A stretch of DNA of 62,150 bases from Lachnospiraceae bacterium (GCA_017465475.1 JAFTWC010000002.1:1-62150); one strand, 5' to 3'. Positions 26,223-35,957 are shown, numbered from the stretch's first letter. A program made the numbers and translations. Notes: generated from the letters alone by a model not told the origin.

Positions 26223-28742
26223 TTATTTTATTGCAAGGACCTTATAATCCTCGTTTTCAATTGTTTTTTTAATTATACCGTTTTCTACGGCTGACTTTAA
26301 TACTACATCCACGGTTCCGGTCTTATGGTCTGCCTCTGCGGATTCCACCTGCGGAAGTGTCTCCAAAGCTTTCTTAACTCTGGCCTCGCAATGTTCACAC
26401 ATCATCCCTTTCACCTTCACGGTTCTCCGCAGCTCATCCGGCAGGTTTCTTTGTTTTTTCTCCCGCCGTTTGTGGTCTCTTTTGGTACTGTATAATTTAA
26501 AAAGATTTAAACGCAACGCATTGGACACCACACAAAAGCTGGATAAACTCATGGCCGCCGCACCAAACATCGGATTTAACTGCCAGCCCAACACCGGAAT
26601 AAATACACCGGCCGCCAACGGAATACCAATGGCATTGTAAATAAAGGCCCAAAACAGATTTTCATGAATATTGCGTAACGTTGCCCGACTCAGACGTATT
26701 GCCGCCGGCACATCCGAAAGCCTGTTTTTCATAAGCACAATATCTGCCGCATCCACCGCCACGTCCGCCCCCGCTCCGATGGCAATTCCGATATCCGCTC
26801 TGGTAAGGGCAGGGGCATCATTGATTCCGTCACCCACCATTGCCACTTTACCGCTTTGTTTCAGTTTCCGAATAACACTTTCCTTCCCCTCCGGCAATAC
26901 CCCTGCAATCACTTCGTCCACACCTGCCTGTGCACCGATTGCCTTTGCCGTTTGTTCATTATCTCCGGTCAACATTACCACATGGATGCCCATGTTCTGC
27001 AGCTCTTTGATTGCCCGTGGACTATCTTCTTTTATTACATCCGCCACCGCAATTATTCCCGCAAACCGCTTCCCTTCTGCAAAATACAGCGGGGTTTTTC
27101 CCATGGTTGCCAGGCTCTCTGCCTGTTCTTTCATTTCTTGCCCAACCGGAATCCACTGAGAGAGATATCCTGTATTTCCTCCGCGCAGTGTAACATCACC
27201 GCGCTTGGCCGCAAGGCCGTTTCCCGGAAAAACCTGAAACTCCGTCACTTCATTGGCTGTCAGTCCGTTTTCTCCTGCCTTTACAAGAATGGCACGGGCC
27301 AAAGGATGTTCACTTTTACATTCCAAATCCAATGCCAACTGTAACAACTCTTTTTCGCTATATCCTTCCGCCGGTAAAAGATCCGTTACCCGAGGTTCTC
27401 CCGCCGTAATGGTGCCTGTTTTATCCAATGCCACAGCTGCCACTTTTCCGGCTTCTTCCAACGACACCGCCGTTTTAAACAAAATTCCGTTTTTCGCTCC
27501 CTTACCGCTGCCTACCATAATAGCCACCGGCGTAGCAAGACCAAGTGCGCAAGGGCAGCTGATTACCAACACCGAAATTCCCCGGGCCAAAGAAAATCCG
27601 AAGGACTGCCCCGCAAGTAACCACACCACCATGGTTACCAGTGCAATTCCGATTACCACAGGCACAAACACTCCGGATACTTTGTCCGCCACCTTTGCAA
27701 TCGGTGCTTTTGTGGCTGCCGCATCACTTACCATTTTTATAATTTGAGACAGCGTGGTATCTTCTCCCACTCTTGTGGCAATACACCGAATGTATCCTGA
27801 TTGATTTATGGTTGCTGCCGAAACCAAATCTCCTTCTTTCTTGTCTGCAGGAATACTTTCTCCGGTTAGTGCCGCTTCATTTATCGCACAATTGCCGTAA
27901 ATGATTTCTCCGTCCACAGGAACCGCCTCCCCCGGACGAACCACAAAGATGTCTCCCTTTTTTACCTGTTCTACAGAAACGGTCTGCTCTTTATCCTCTA
28001 TCCACAATGTAGCCGTTTTCGGGGTCAAACGCATCAAGCCCTTTAATGCATCTGTTGTTTTCCCTTTGGAACGGGCTTCTAACATCTTACCCACCGTAAT
28101 CAAGGCAAGAATCATGGCTGCCGATTCGAAATAAAACTCGTGAATGTAACTGTGAGCCCTTTCAAACTCTCCGGCCGCCTGAGCCCCGGTCATGGCAAAC
28201 AGAGCAACCACACTATATCCGAAGGATGCCGCAGAACCCAATGCCACCAATGTATCCATATTCGGTGCCCGATGTAGGATTCCCTTCACACCGTTTTCAA
28301 AAAACTTTTTATTGATTATCATGACGATTGCCGCCAAAATCATCTGTACCAATCCGATTGCAACCGGATTGTGTTCAAAAAAGCCGGGAACCGGCCAGCC
28401 CCACATGCAATGTCCCATGGACACATACATAAGCACCAGCAAAAAGCCCACCGAAGCAATCAGTCTCCTACGAAGTACCGGTGTTTCACGATCCGCCAAT
28501 GCGTCCTCCGATTTCGACGCTGCATTTCTTTCCAGAGATTCCTTTCCTTTTACCTCTGCATGATATCCGGCCTTTTCCACTGCTGAAATAACAGCTTCCT
28601 CGGATGCCGACCCTTCTACGCCCATAGAATTGGTAAGCAGACTTACCGAACATGCACTGACACCATCTACGGCAGAAACCGCTTTTTCTACCCGGGCACT
28701 GCAAGCCGCACAACTCATTCCTGTTACTGTATACTGCTGCAT
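26223..28742 (-). CDS. copA: Copper-exporting P1B-type ATPase with HMA domains at both ends
   Basis: 839 residues from the ATG at 28742 (GGAGG upstream). N-terminal HMA domain (GMSCAACSARV), eight membrane helices, CPC metal-transport motif in ISCPCALGLATP, phosphorylation motif DKTGTIT, and hinge GDGINDAPAL: all the P1B-1 Cu(I) exporter features. Unusually, after the last helices an extra C-terminal HMA domain (about 770-839, GMMCEHCEARV) is fused. Expression is probably controlled by the inverted repeat covering its transcription start. Confidence 0.95.
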   Translation of the reverse strand: MQQYTVTGMSCAACSARVEKAVSAVDGVSACSVSLLTNSMGVEGSASEEAVISAVEKAGYHAEVKGKESLERNAASKSEDALADRETPVLRRRLIASVGFLLVLMYVSMGHCMWGWPVPGFFEHNPVAIGLVQMILAAIVMIINKKFFENGVKGILHRAPNMDTLVALGSAASFGYSVVALFAMTGAQAAGEFERAHSYIHEFYFESAAMILALITVGKMLEARSKGKTTDALKGLMRLTPKTATLWIEDKEQTVSVEQVKKGDIFVVRPGEAVPVDGEIIYGNCAINEAALTGESIPADKKEGDLVSAATINQSGYIRCIATRVGEDTTLSQIIKMVSDAAATKAPIAKVADKVSGVFVPVVIGIALVTMVVWLLAGQSFGFSLARGISVLVISCPCALGLATPVAIMVGSGKGAKNGILFKTAVSLEEAGKVAAVALDKTGTITAGEPRVTDLLPAEGYSEKELLQLALDLECKSEHPLARAILVKAGENGLTANEVTEFQVFPGNGLAAKRGDVTLRGGNTGYLSQWIPVGQEMKEQAESLATMGKTPLYFAEGKRFAGIIAVADVIKEDSPRAIKELQNMGIHVVMLTGDNEQTAKAIGAQAGVDEVIAGVLPEGKESVIRKLKQSGKVAMVGDGINDAPALTRADIGIAIGAGADVAVDAADIVLMKNRLSDVPAAIRLSRATLRNIHENLFWAFIYNAIGIPLAAGVFIPVLGWQLNPMFGAAAMSLSSFCVVSNALRLNLFKLYSTKRDHKRREKKQRNLPDELRRTVKVKGMMCEHCEARVKKALETLPQVESAEADHKTGTVDVVLKSAVENGIIKKTIENEDYKVLAIK

Positions 28743-28763
28743 TTCATTCCTCCATGAATAAAG

Positions 28764-28799
28764 AATACCTATGGTTAGCACTTACTAACCATAGGTATT
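28764..28799 (-). promoter_or_regulatory. Operator-like perfect inverted repeat at the copA promoter
   Basis: Arms of 15 bases (28764-28778 and 28785-28799, sequence AATACCTATGGTTAG and its complement) surround a 6-base centre. It begins at the -10 box and covers the expected transcription start, a position suited to a repressor. The inner half-sites GGTTAG/CTAACC do not match the classic CsoR, CopY or CueR boxes I know and look more like DtxR-type sites. No regulator gene is adjacent. Confidence 0.75.
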
Positions 28800-28825
28800 A
28801 TACCTCTGTCAGCCTATTTTGTCAA
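28797..28825 (-). promoter_or_regulatory. Strong sigma-A promoter of copA
   Basis: Minus strand: perfect TTGACA (28820-28825), 17 bases, perfect TATAAT (28797-28802). Confidence 0.85.
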
Positions 28826-28869
28826 CGAAGTCAACATTCCTCAAACAAGGCAGCCACATCCGTCTGTCA

Positions 28870-30984
28870 CTACCTGGTGCTTTGTCCCACTCTTTCTCTG
28901 ACATATGCTTCAATTCCGGCATGATCCGAAACCATCCGGCATCCTACATAATATGTACCATCGTTATCCGAGGAACGAATAATCACACCGTGCAGGGATT
29001 CCTCTTTCAACAGTTCAAAATTCTCTACCTCCAGTTCTACTTTTTCTCCGATGGCATCCGCTAATTCTGCTGCCTTGCAGGCAAATGCAAAGCCTCCGGC
29101 ACTGATGTTAATCATCTTACCGAACAAAGGAATCTCTTTGGAAGACAATTTAATTTCGCAAGAGTTTTCTATGGACAATCTCGGATACTTTCTACGATTC
29201 ATAACCTTCGGGCTCACACCTTCAGTCAATACTCTTACTCCTTTTCCGTTTCCCTTCTTATCCTTTACAAGCTTCACATCGTTCCATACATATACCGTAT
29301 TATTCACAACAACCCGGACTTCATATCCCACCTTAGAAGAGAACTGTTCCGCAAAGGACTCTGTCTCCTTCCCTCCGGCTATCCGGAATTCCTGTTCCAG
29401 AACTTCTGCTATCTCCGCTGCATATTCCCTCTTACTTTGTTTATCAACTACCAATACACTCATGCCCACGGCCATATCATCTACACTCATAAAGCCGCCT
29501 TCACCCAGCTCTTCTACAAGCTTGCCTACAACCGTTTCTATCTTCACCACATTCCGTGCAGTTTCTTCATACTTACTTAACATGGTTTCCGTAGTCAATT
29601 CGGACTCACGAACGCTGACCTTCATTCCTTCCATGATATCCCGAACTTCTTTCATGTTATCCACCATGTTCTTATTTGCGTTTTCCACCTGTTTCATGGC
29701 GGTATCCACTACTTGAATTTCTTCGCCCAGTTTTTTGGAATCCTCTTCAATTATTTCCACACTGGAATTGACCCCCTTCATTACGGAAAGGGTTTCAGAA
29801 ATCAATTGTAATATTGTGGTAACAGACTCCGTCATCTTATCCGAAGTTTCTTCCAATAACTGCAATGCCTCCATAATACCGGCAGAAGAATTCTGGGTTC
29901 CCATACTCAGATTACGAATTTCATCCGCAACAACAGAAAAACCTCTTCCTGCTTCGCCTGCTCTTGCCGCCTCGATGGATGCATTTAATGCCAGCAAATT
30001 GGTCTGACTGGAAATTTTTTCAATAGTACCGGTTTCTGCCTTTACCCGTTCAAACTGAGTTCTGAATTCCTGTAACACTCCCTCTACTTCCGAAGACAAC
30101 CGTGCCATAGTGTTGGTAGATTCTACTGCATTTCCCAACTCAGCAGAGCTGGCACTTGCCTGTTTTACCGACTTCTCACTTAACTCTACAATATGAGTAA
30201 TCAAATCGGCCACATTTCCCACCTGCTCATTAATATCCTCTGTCATCTCCATGGAAGAATCGATTCTTTGGCTGAGGCGATCACTTTCCGCAGACAAGTC
30301 CTCCATACTGTTCACTACTATACCGGCACTCTCTTTATTCTCCTCCGACAATTCCCGTACTACCGTAACTCCTTCTACCACATGATTGCTGGCGTCTTTC
30401 ACCTGCTCTACGGTAGCCACTACTCGGGACAAATTTGCCTTCACAGAACCGAGAAGCGCGTTATCTGAGGTAGTCATGTGTTTAATCGCAACAACATAAC
30501 TAATATAACAGAACACAATAACCCCCAACTGAATTTCAAAATTGGAAATATCGCTTGGCGTATTCATACCGTTTAAATAATTTCGCACAATAGCATACAC
30601 AAGCACTATAATATTCGCAACACCGCATCGAAGAAGTAAATCCTTGTTCTTATAAACAATTAACATACCGGTCACCGGCAACACATAAGTAAACGCAAGT
30701 GTTCCCGGCGCTGTTGCCATAATATACAAGTAAAATAGTCCGTAGCCGGCACCTACAATATTCTGATAAATTTTCGTATGCCAACCTTTTACCTTAAGTA
30801 CAACCAGACCGACGATAAACGGAATCCAGCAAATCAGCTCCATTATAACGTAAAAGGTTGGCGTTTTTAACCCTTTGACTACCTCCAGTGCATAGGTTCC
30901 CGAAAACACAATCAGCACCACAAGCCACATTGCCAGTGCTTTTTTATTCGCACTTTTTGCAAACTGCTTTTCATTATACTCCAT
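28870..30984 (-). CDS. Methyl-accepting chemotaxis receptor with C-terminal PilZ domain
   Basis: 704 residues from the ATG at 30984 (AAAGGAGG upstream). Residues about 15-185 hold six membrane helices with only short loops, so there is no large external sensor and no clear HAMP domain. A long helical signalling region follows, with the conserved tip [22 protein letters not shown]. After a short domain (about 500-590) comes a PilZ domain with R598-KYP-R602 and N626-I-S-A-G-G, the c-di-GMP-binding motifs. It probably couples c-di-GMP level to CheA. No che or flagellar genes are in the window. Confidence 0.9.
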   Translation of the reverse strand: MEYNEKQFAKSANKKALAMWLVVLIVFSGTYALEVVKGLKTPTFYVIMELICWIPFIVGLVVLKVKGWHTKIYQNIVGAGYGLFYLYIMATAPGTLAFTYVLPVTGMLIVYKNKDLLLRCGVANIIVLVYAIVRNYLNGMNTPSDISNFEIQLGVIVFCYISYVVAIKHMTTSDNALLGSVKANLSRVVATVEQVKDASNHVVEGVTVVRELSEENKESAGIVVNSMEDLSAESDRLSQRIDSSMEMTEDINEQVGNVADLITHIVELSEKSVKQASASSAELGNAVESTNTMARLSSEVEGVLQEFRTQFERVKAETGTIEKISSQTNLLALNASIEAARAGEAGRGFSVVADEIRNLSMGTQNSSAGIMEALQLLEETSDKMTESVTTILQLISETLSVMKGVNSSVEIIEEDSKKLGEEIQVVDTAMKQVENANKNMVDNMKEVRDIMEGMKVSVRESELTTETMLSKYEETARNVVKIETVVGKLVEELGEGGFMSVDDMAVGMSVLVVDKQSKREYAAEIAEVLEQEFRIAGGKETESFAEQFSSKVGYEVRVVVNNTVYVWNDVKLVKDKKGNGKGVRVLTEGVSPKVMNRRKYPRLSIENSCEIKLSSKEIPLFGKMINISAGGFAFACKAAELADAIGEKVELEVENFELLKEESLHGVIIRSSDNDGTYYVGCRMVSDHAGIEAYVRERVGQSTR

Positions 30985-31041
30985 AGGATTTCCTCCTTTG
31001 TATCGGAAAGCTTTCGTTCCTTTTTTCTGCTTATTTGCTTT

Positions 31042-31070
31042 ATTATAACACACAACGTGCAAATTGTCAT
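31042..31070 (-). promoter_or_regulatory. Promoter of the MCP-PilZ gene
   Basis: Minus strand: ATGACA (31065-31070), 17 bases, TATAAT (31042-31047), about 55 bases upstream of the start. Confidence 0.55.
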
Positions 31071-31131
31071 TACTTTTCTCTCTTTTCTGCGTAGTTTTTT
31101 GTTTATTCGTATAAAAATGTTTACAAAAGTA

Positions 31132-31170
31132 AAGAAACAGACGAGTACCCTTTCGTCTGTTTCTTTTTTA
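31132..31170. terminator. Terminator of degV
   Basis: AAGAAACAGACG pairs with CGTCTGTTTCTT around a 10-base loop; T-runs exist on both sides, strongest on the plus strand. It lies 15 bases after the degV stop (minus strand). Confidence 0.75.
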
Positions 31171-31180
31171 TCATATTTCT

Positions 31181-32035
31181 TTACATCTCCACAAACAAAA
31201 CACCTAAAGTTCCCGGTCCGCAATGACTGGAAACCACTCCTCCTGCTCTTGTTATGTAAATCGTTTCAAAATGTTGTAACGATTCCAAATACGTTTTTAC
31301 TTCCTCCACAATCTCACCCGAAATACCGGAATGGGTAATAAACACTCGCTTCTTCTCTGCTTTTCGCAAAGCATCCTCCATATCCTTCACATAAGCCATT
31401 ACTGTCTTTTTGCTGGCTCCGCGATACTTTTGTCCCACACCCATTTTCCCGTTTTCCACCTCAATACGCGGTTTAAGTTTTAACGTATTTCCGAGAAGTG
31501 CCGTCACCGCACTGCAGCGTCCCCCTCTTTGCAGATACGTCAGTGTATCCACAATAAAGCTCGCTCTGACACGTTCCCGGTACCGCTTCATCTCAGCTTC
31601 CAGTTCCCTTAAAGATATTCCGCCTTTTACCAATTTCGCCGCATACAAAACCTGCAAACCGATTCCGGTAGAAAGATTCATGGAATCCATGATACACGTA
31701 TGTTCTTCGTACTCCAATTCCTCTGCCGCCAAACGCATCACCTGACAGGTGGAACTCATCTGTTCACTGATTCCGAAAAAAATAATATCTTCTCCCGCCT
31801 CAGCAAAAGGACGCAAAAACTCAATGGCTGCCTCCGGTCCCGGTGCCGCTGTTTTTGGTGTTGTTTTATTTGCATCCGCCCATTCGTAAATTGCATCCGG
31901 TGTCGTCTCCACGCCGTCCAGATAACAAGTATCCTCCATAACAATATTTAACGGAAGAACCGTAATTCCATATTCCTGTATCAACTCTTGTGACAAATCG
32001 CAAGTACTGTCTGCCAAAATCCGAATCTGTCTCAT
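31181..32035 (-). CDS. DegV family fatty-acid-binding protein
   Basis: 284 residues from the ATG at 32035 (AAAGGAG upstream). DegV motifs: RILADSTCDLS at the N-terminus, TTPKTAAPGPE with the TS/TA-P loop, MDSMNLSTGIG and YLQRGGRCS. Family members bind fatty acids and, as FakB, present them to the kinase FakA for phosphorylation before phospholipid synthesis. No fakA gene is in this window, so a FakB role is inferred from the family. Confidence 0.92.
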   Translation of the reverse strand: MRQIRILADSTCDLSQELIQEYGITVLPLNIVMEDTCYLDGVETTPDAIYEWADANKTTPKTAAPGPEAAIEFLRPFAEAGEDIIFFGISEQMSSTCQVMRLAAEELEYEEHTCIMDSMNLSTGIGLQVLYAAKLVKGGISLRELEAEMKRYRERVRASFIVDTLTYLQRGGRCSAVTALLGNTLKLKPRIEVENGKMGVGQKYRGASKKTVMAYVKDMEDALRKAEKKRVFITHSGISGEIVEEVKTYLESLQHFETIYITRAGGVVSSHCGPGTLGVLFVEM

Positions 32036-32073
32036 TTGTTCGCTCCTTTCAAGTGATTCTTCACCAAAGAATA

Positions 32074-32102
32074 ATTTTACACGAAGAACAAACAAAATGC
32101 AA
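32074..32102 (-). promoter_or_regulatory. Promoter of degV
   Basis: Minus strand: TTGCAT (32097-32102), 17 bases, TAAAAT (32074-32079). Confidence 0.6.
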
Positions 32103-32142
32103 TGCAAACAAACCACCTGTGATAAATTTTACATAATTTTAA

Positions 32143-32172
32143 TAAAGGAGCGTCACATTCCTGTAACGCTCC
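32143..32172 (-). terminator. Terminator of the Na/Pi cotransporter gene
   Basis: Minus strand GGAGCGT pairs with ACGCTCC (with an inner TACA/TGT pairing), then TTTATT. It lies 7 bases past the stop. Confidence 0.7.
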
Positions 32173-32178
32173 AAAAAA

Positions 32179-33942
32179 TTATAACGTATATTGTTTCCGA
32201 TATTCCATATATCTCTGATGGAACGGTGTATTCTCACCCTTAGCCAGCTTATGAATATACTTATGCATCTCAAAATCATGCTCTCCGGTCTGAATAAGAC
32301 ATGCCGCAATATTGGAACAATGGTCTGCCACTCGTTCAAAATTCGTTGTCAAATCCGAAAGTACAAAACCGAGTTCAATGGTACACTTTCCTTCTCTCAA
32401 ACGGTTCACATGGCGCATTTTCAACTCATCCTTCAAGTCATCCACCACTTCTTCCAGCGGCTCAACCAAAACAGCTTCCTTTAAGTCCTCCTTGACAAAG
32501 CTATCCATGGAAAGTCGAAGGATCTCACGAACTGCGTCCGCAAAGGTATTGATTTCCTTTTCAGCATCAGCCGAGAATGCCATATTTTTCTGTTGCATTT
32601 CCTCCGCACCTTCCACAATATTCACCGCATGGTCGGAAATACGTTCCATATCTCCGATACTGTGAAGTAACATGGAAAGAGTCGCACTGTCCTTTACGGA
32701 AAGATCTCTGCTGCTAAGCTTCACAAGGTATTGTCCCAGATGATCTTCAAACTGGTCCACTTCTCCTTCCAGTTCGTACACTCTTGCTGCTTCTTTTTCG
32801 TCAAAATTCTTAAGCAAGTTCAAGGAACTATCCAATGCCTCCTTAGAAAGCTCCGCCATATGATTGGCAACCACCTTACAATGTTCAACAGCCAATGCCG
32901 GAGTATCAAGGAAACGCTCGTCCAATAACTGTAACTGTTGCTCGAACTTTTCCTTTGCTTTGTCTTTCTTTTCCTTTACTGTCAGAACTGCAAGTCTCTC
33001 CAAAAGTTTAGAGAACGGCAGCAATACTAAGGTTGCAAAAATATTAAAGCAAGTGTGGATGATTGCAATTCCTGCCGGATCTGCTGCCGCATCCAGAAAC
33101 GCAAAATCCAAAAAGGCATTCAAACCATAAAATGCAACCATAAACACCGTAGTACCGATTAAATTAAAATACAGGTGTACCAATGCCGCACGCTTTGCAT
33201 TGGTCTTTGCACCGATTGCGGAAATGAGTGCCGTTACGCAAGTACCGATGTTCTGTCCCATGATAATCGGAAGTGCCGTAGCAAACGGGACCTGACCGGT
33301 AACACAAAGAGCCTGTAAAATACCCACAGATGCGGAGGAGCTCTGAATAATTGCCGTCAGAATCGCGCCTGCAACCATACCCAAAAGCGGATTAGAGAAC
33401 ACTAAGAGAATATTGGTAAATTCCGGAACATCACGAAGCGGTTTTACAGCTTCGCTCATATTGTCCATTCCAACCATCAATACCGCAAATCCCACTAATA
33501 TCATACCAATATTCTTTTTCTTCTCATCCTTAAGAAACATAATAAAAACAACACCGATAAGAGCAAGTATCGTTGTAAAATTCGTAGGCTTTAACAACTG
33601 CATAAAAATACTGTCGCCTTCGATGCTGGTAAGGCTTAAAATCCAGGAAGTAATAGTAGTACCGATATTGGCACCCATGATAATACTAATTGCCTGACCA
33701 AGCTTCATAATACCGGAGTTTACAAATCCAACCACCATAACCGTAGTCGCAGAAGATGATTGAATTACTGCTGTTACCGCTGCGCCTAACAGCACACCCT
33801 TTAACGGATTGGAAGTCAGCTTCTCCAAAATCCGTTCCAGACGTCCGCCGGACATCTTTTCCAAACCTTCGCCAAGCAAATGCATTCCGTAAAGAAACAG
33901 CGCAAGGCCGCCAATCATCAATAACACATCAAAAATATCCAT
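32179..33942 (-). CDS. Na/Pi cotransporter family protein with PhoU-like domain
   Basis: 587 residues. The two inverted Na/Pi repeats carry the QSSSATTVMVVGFV and QSSSASVGILQAL motifs in residues about 60-215, inside eight or more helices. The C-terminal half (about 340-587) is a helical PhoU-like domain that likely senses or regulates phosphate uptake. The start at 33942 is set by homology of the first helix; the only good ribosome site (AAGGAG) lies about 30 bases further upstream and better fits a short overlapping leader frame. Confidence 0.92.
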   Translation of the reverse strand: MDIFDVLLMIGGLALFLYGMHLLGEGLEKMSGGRLERILEKLTSNPLKGVLLGAAVTAVIQSSSATTVMVVGFVNSGIMKLGQAISIIMGANIGTTITSWILSLTSIEGDSIFMQLLKPTNFTTILALIGVVFIMFLKDEKKKNIGMILVGFAVLMVGMDNMSEAVKPLRDVPEFTNILLVFSNPLLGMVAGAILTAIIQSSSASVGILQALCVTGQVPFATALPIIMGQNIGTCVTALISAIGAKTNAKRAALVHLYFNLIGTTVFMVAFYGLNAFLDFAFLDAAADPAGIAIIHTCFNIFATLVLLPFSKLLERLAVLTVKEKKDKAKEKFEQQLQLLDERFLDTPALAVEHCKVVANHMAELSKEALDSSLNLLKNFDEKEAARVYELEGEVDQFEDHLGQYLVKLSSRDLSVKDSATLSMLLHSIGDMERISDHAVNIVEGAEEMQQKNMAFSADAEKEINTFADAVREILRLSMDSFVKEDLKEAVLVEPLEEVVDDLKDELKMRHVNRLREGKCTIELGFVLSDLTTNFERVADHCSNIAACLIQTGEHDFEMHKYIHKLAKGENTPFHQRYMEYRKQYTL

Positions 33943-33968
33943 CGCATGTTACGAACCGCGTCATACAC
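33918..33968 (-). CDS. Possible leader peptide overlapping the Na/Pi cotransporter start
   Basis: A GTG at 33968, 7 bases after AAGGAG, opens a 16-codon frame that ends in TGA at 33918, inside the cotransporter gene. An alternative ATG at 33964 gives an 11-codon frame ending at 33929. Either would bring ribosomes over the weak start at 33942, so the cotransporter may be translated by coupling. No homology is recognised. Confidence 0.3.
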   Translation of the reverse strand: MYDAVRNMRWIFLMCY

Positions 33969-34060
33969 GGTCTTTCTCCTTCATAAATATTTTATTACTC
34001 TTTCATTCTAACAATAGGATGTCAAAAAAGAATGTGGCTTATGTAAAATCGGTGTAAAAT

Positions 34061-34104
34061 TTTTGAACGGGGCTGTCGCATTTCACACATGCGACAGCCC
34101 CGTT
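34061..34104 (-). terminator. Terminator of the citrate operon
   Basis: AACGGGGCTGTCGCAT pairs perfectly with ATGCGACAGCCCCGTT (7-base loop), followed on the minus strand by CAAAAATTTT. It is close in sequence to the terminator at 280-309. Confidence 0.8.
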
Positions 34105-34108
34105 CTCT

Positions 34109-34777
34109 TTAAAGACCTAACTTTTCAATATTCTCAATTGTTCGAATAATATGCTCATGAGCAAGTTTTTCCGCCAATTCCTTGTCTCTGGAACGGATTG
34201 CATTTAAGATAGCCGTATGTTCCGCAGTGGAACGCTTTGCGCGTTCTTCCATGGACAGGGTAATCTTTCTGACACGCTCCACATAATGGTGAAACACGGA
34301 GAGCTCATGCTCCAAAATCTTACTTCCGCAAGCACCGTAAATCAACTTATGGAACTTACTGTCCAGTTCTACCACCTGTTCAAAATGGCCTTTACTCGTG
34401 TGGAACTCGGAAAGATAAATCACCTCTTCGATGGCATCCAATTGTTCCTCCGTCACATATTCGCAGGCCCAACGGGCACACAAGCCCTCCAAATAGGAAC
34501 GAATGGTGTAAATATCATGAATATCCTTTTCGGAAATACCGGTCACATAGGCACCCTTATTCGGAATAATATGCACCAAACCTTCCAGCTCCAACTGACG
34601 AAGCGCTTCACGTACCGGAGTTCTGCTGACACCCAATTCCGTTCCGATGGTATTCTCTTTTAATTCCTCATTCTCTTCGTATCTGCCCGACAAAATTGCC
34701 TCACGGATGTGATTAAATACACGTCCCCGCAAGGAATACTTATCATCCTTGTCGTTTTGCAGCTTGGCATCGCTCAT
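34109..34777 (-). CDS. GntR family (FCD/FadR subfamily) transcription regulator
   Basis: 222 residues from the ATG at 34777 (GAGGAGG upstream). N-terminal winged helix (about 10-80: LRGRVFNHIREAILSG, then GVSRTPVREALRQLE, the recognition helix) and C-terminal FCD ligand domain (about 90-215, with His residues FHKLIYGA and AEHTAILNAI that can bind a metal and organic acid). It lies 19 bases downstream of the isocitrate dehydrogenase gene. The palindrome at the operon promoter fits the FCD-type operator, so autoregulation in response to a carboxylic acid is likely. Confidence 0.93.
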   Translation of the reverse strand: MSDAKLQNDKDDKYSLRGRVFNHIREAILSGRYEENEELKENTIGTELGVSRTPVREALRQLELEGLVHIIPNKGAYVTGISEKDIHDIYTIRSYLEGLCARWACEYVTEEQLDAIEEVIYLSEFHTSKGHFEQVVELDSKFHKLIYGACGSKILEHELSVFHHYVERVRKITLSMEERAKRSTAEHTAILNAIRSRDKELAEKLAHEHIIRTIENIEKLGL

Positions 34778-34796
34778 AGGGCGACCTCCTCTTCTA

Positions 34797-35957
34797 TTAC
34801 ATCTTCTCGATGGTTTCCATGATGTAATCCGCAAACTGCGCACCGGTTGCTCCGGTATCACGTCCGGTCATTACAAGCTTCTTCTCGGTAATCGTACAAA
34901 TATCAAGCGCTGCATAAAGCTTATCTGCCTTATCATTGAAGCCGATATGTGCAAGAAGCATAGCAGCTGCACGAATTACGCTACACGGATCGGCATAAAT
35001 ATCTCTGCCTTCCTTTACCATACGCGGTGCAGAACCGTGAATTGCCTCAAACATTGCATACTTCTTACCGATATTGGCACTACCTGCGGTACCTACGCCG
35101 CCCTGGAACTCTGCTGCCTCGTCGGTAATAATATCGCCGTACAGGTTCGGAAGTACTACAACCTGGAAATCTCTTCTTCTCTTCTCATCCACAAGCTTTG
35201 CGGTCATAATGTCGATGTACCACTCATCTGCGGTAATATCCGGATAATCCTTTGCAATTTCACGGAAGGTCTCTAAGAACTTACCGTCGGTGGTCTTAAT
35301 GATATTTGCCTTGGTAACCGCACTGACTCTGGTCTTGCCGTTTGCCTTTGCAAATTCAAATGCTGCACGGATAATTCTCTCACATCCCTGAGAGGTAACT
35401 ACGGTAAAGTCTACACCAAGATCTTCTGTTACATGAACACCCTTACTGCCTACTGCGTAAGCGCCCTCGGTATTCTCACGATAGAAGGTCCAGTCAATCC
35501 CCTGCTCCGGAATACGAACCGGTCTTACATTTGCAAACAAATCAAGTGCCTTACGCATTGCAACGTTTGCGCTCTCTACGTTCGGCCACGGATCACCCTT
35601 CTGCGGAGTGGTGGTCGGTCCCTTCAAGATAACATCACAAGTCTTTAACTCTTCCAAAACTTCAGCCGGGATTGCAGCATTTTCTGCCACACGACGCTCA
35701 ATGGTAAGCCCTTCGATATTCTTAATGAGTACCTTACCGGATGCGATTTCGTCCTTTAATAAGTACTCCATAATTCTCTGTGCCTGACCGGTAATTGCCG
35801 GGCCGATGCCGTCACCGCCGCAAACACCGATGGTAATCTGATCTAAAGACTTGTAATCTACAAAGTCTCCCTGCTTCTTCATTTCCTCAACTCTTGCTAA
35901 CTGCTCGGTTAAAAGCTTTCCGAATGCTTCCTTTGCTGCTTCAATCTTAGCCTGCAT
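34797..35957 (-). CDS. Isocitrate/isopropylmalate dehydrogenase family enzyme, probable isocitrate dehydrogenase
   Basis: 386 residues from the ATG at 35957 (AAGGAGG upstream). Beta-decarboxylating dehydrogenase motifs: GGDGIGPAITGQAQ, substrate loop WTFYRENTEGAYA, VTKANIIK and metal-binding LPNLYGDIITDEAAE, then GSANIGKKYAMFEAIHGSAPR. An N-terminal helical extension of about 45 residues is present. Because a Re-citrate-synthase-like gene lies just upstream, it probably makes 2-oxoglutarate from isocitrate for glutamate synthesis. Isopropylmalate activity is the alternative; no leu genes are near. I cannot decide cofactor use. Confidence 0.85.
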   Translation of the reverse strand: MQAKIEAAKEAFGKLLTEQLARVEEMKKQGDFVDYKSLDQITIGVCGGDGIGPAITGQAQRIMEYLLKDEIASGKVLIKNIEGLTIERRVAENAAIPAEVLEELKTCDVILKGPTTTPQKGDPWPNVESANVAMRKALDLFANVRPVRIPEQGIDWTFYRENTEGAYAVGSKGVHVTEDLGVDFTVVTSQGCERIIRAAFEFAKANGKTRVSAVTKANIIKTTDGKFLETFREIAKDYPDITADEWYIDIMTAKLVDEKRRRDFQVVVLPNLYGDIITDEAAEFQGGVGTAGSANIGKKYAMFEAIHGSAPRMVKEGRDIYADPCSVIRAAAMLLAHIGFNDKADKLYAALDICTITEKKLVMTGRDTGATGAQFADYIMETIEKM

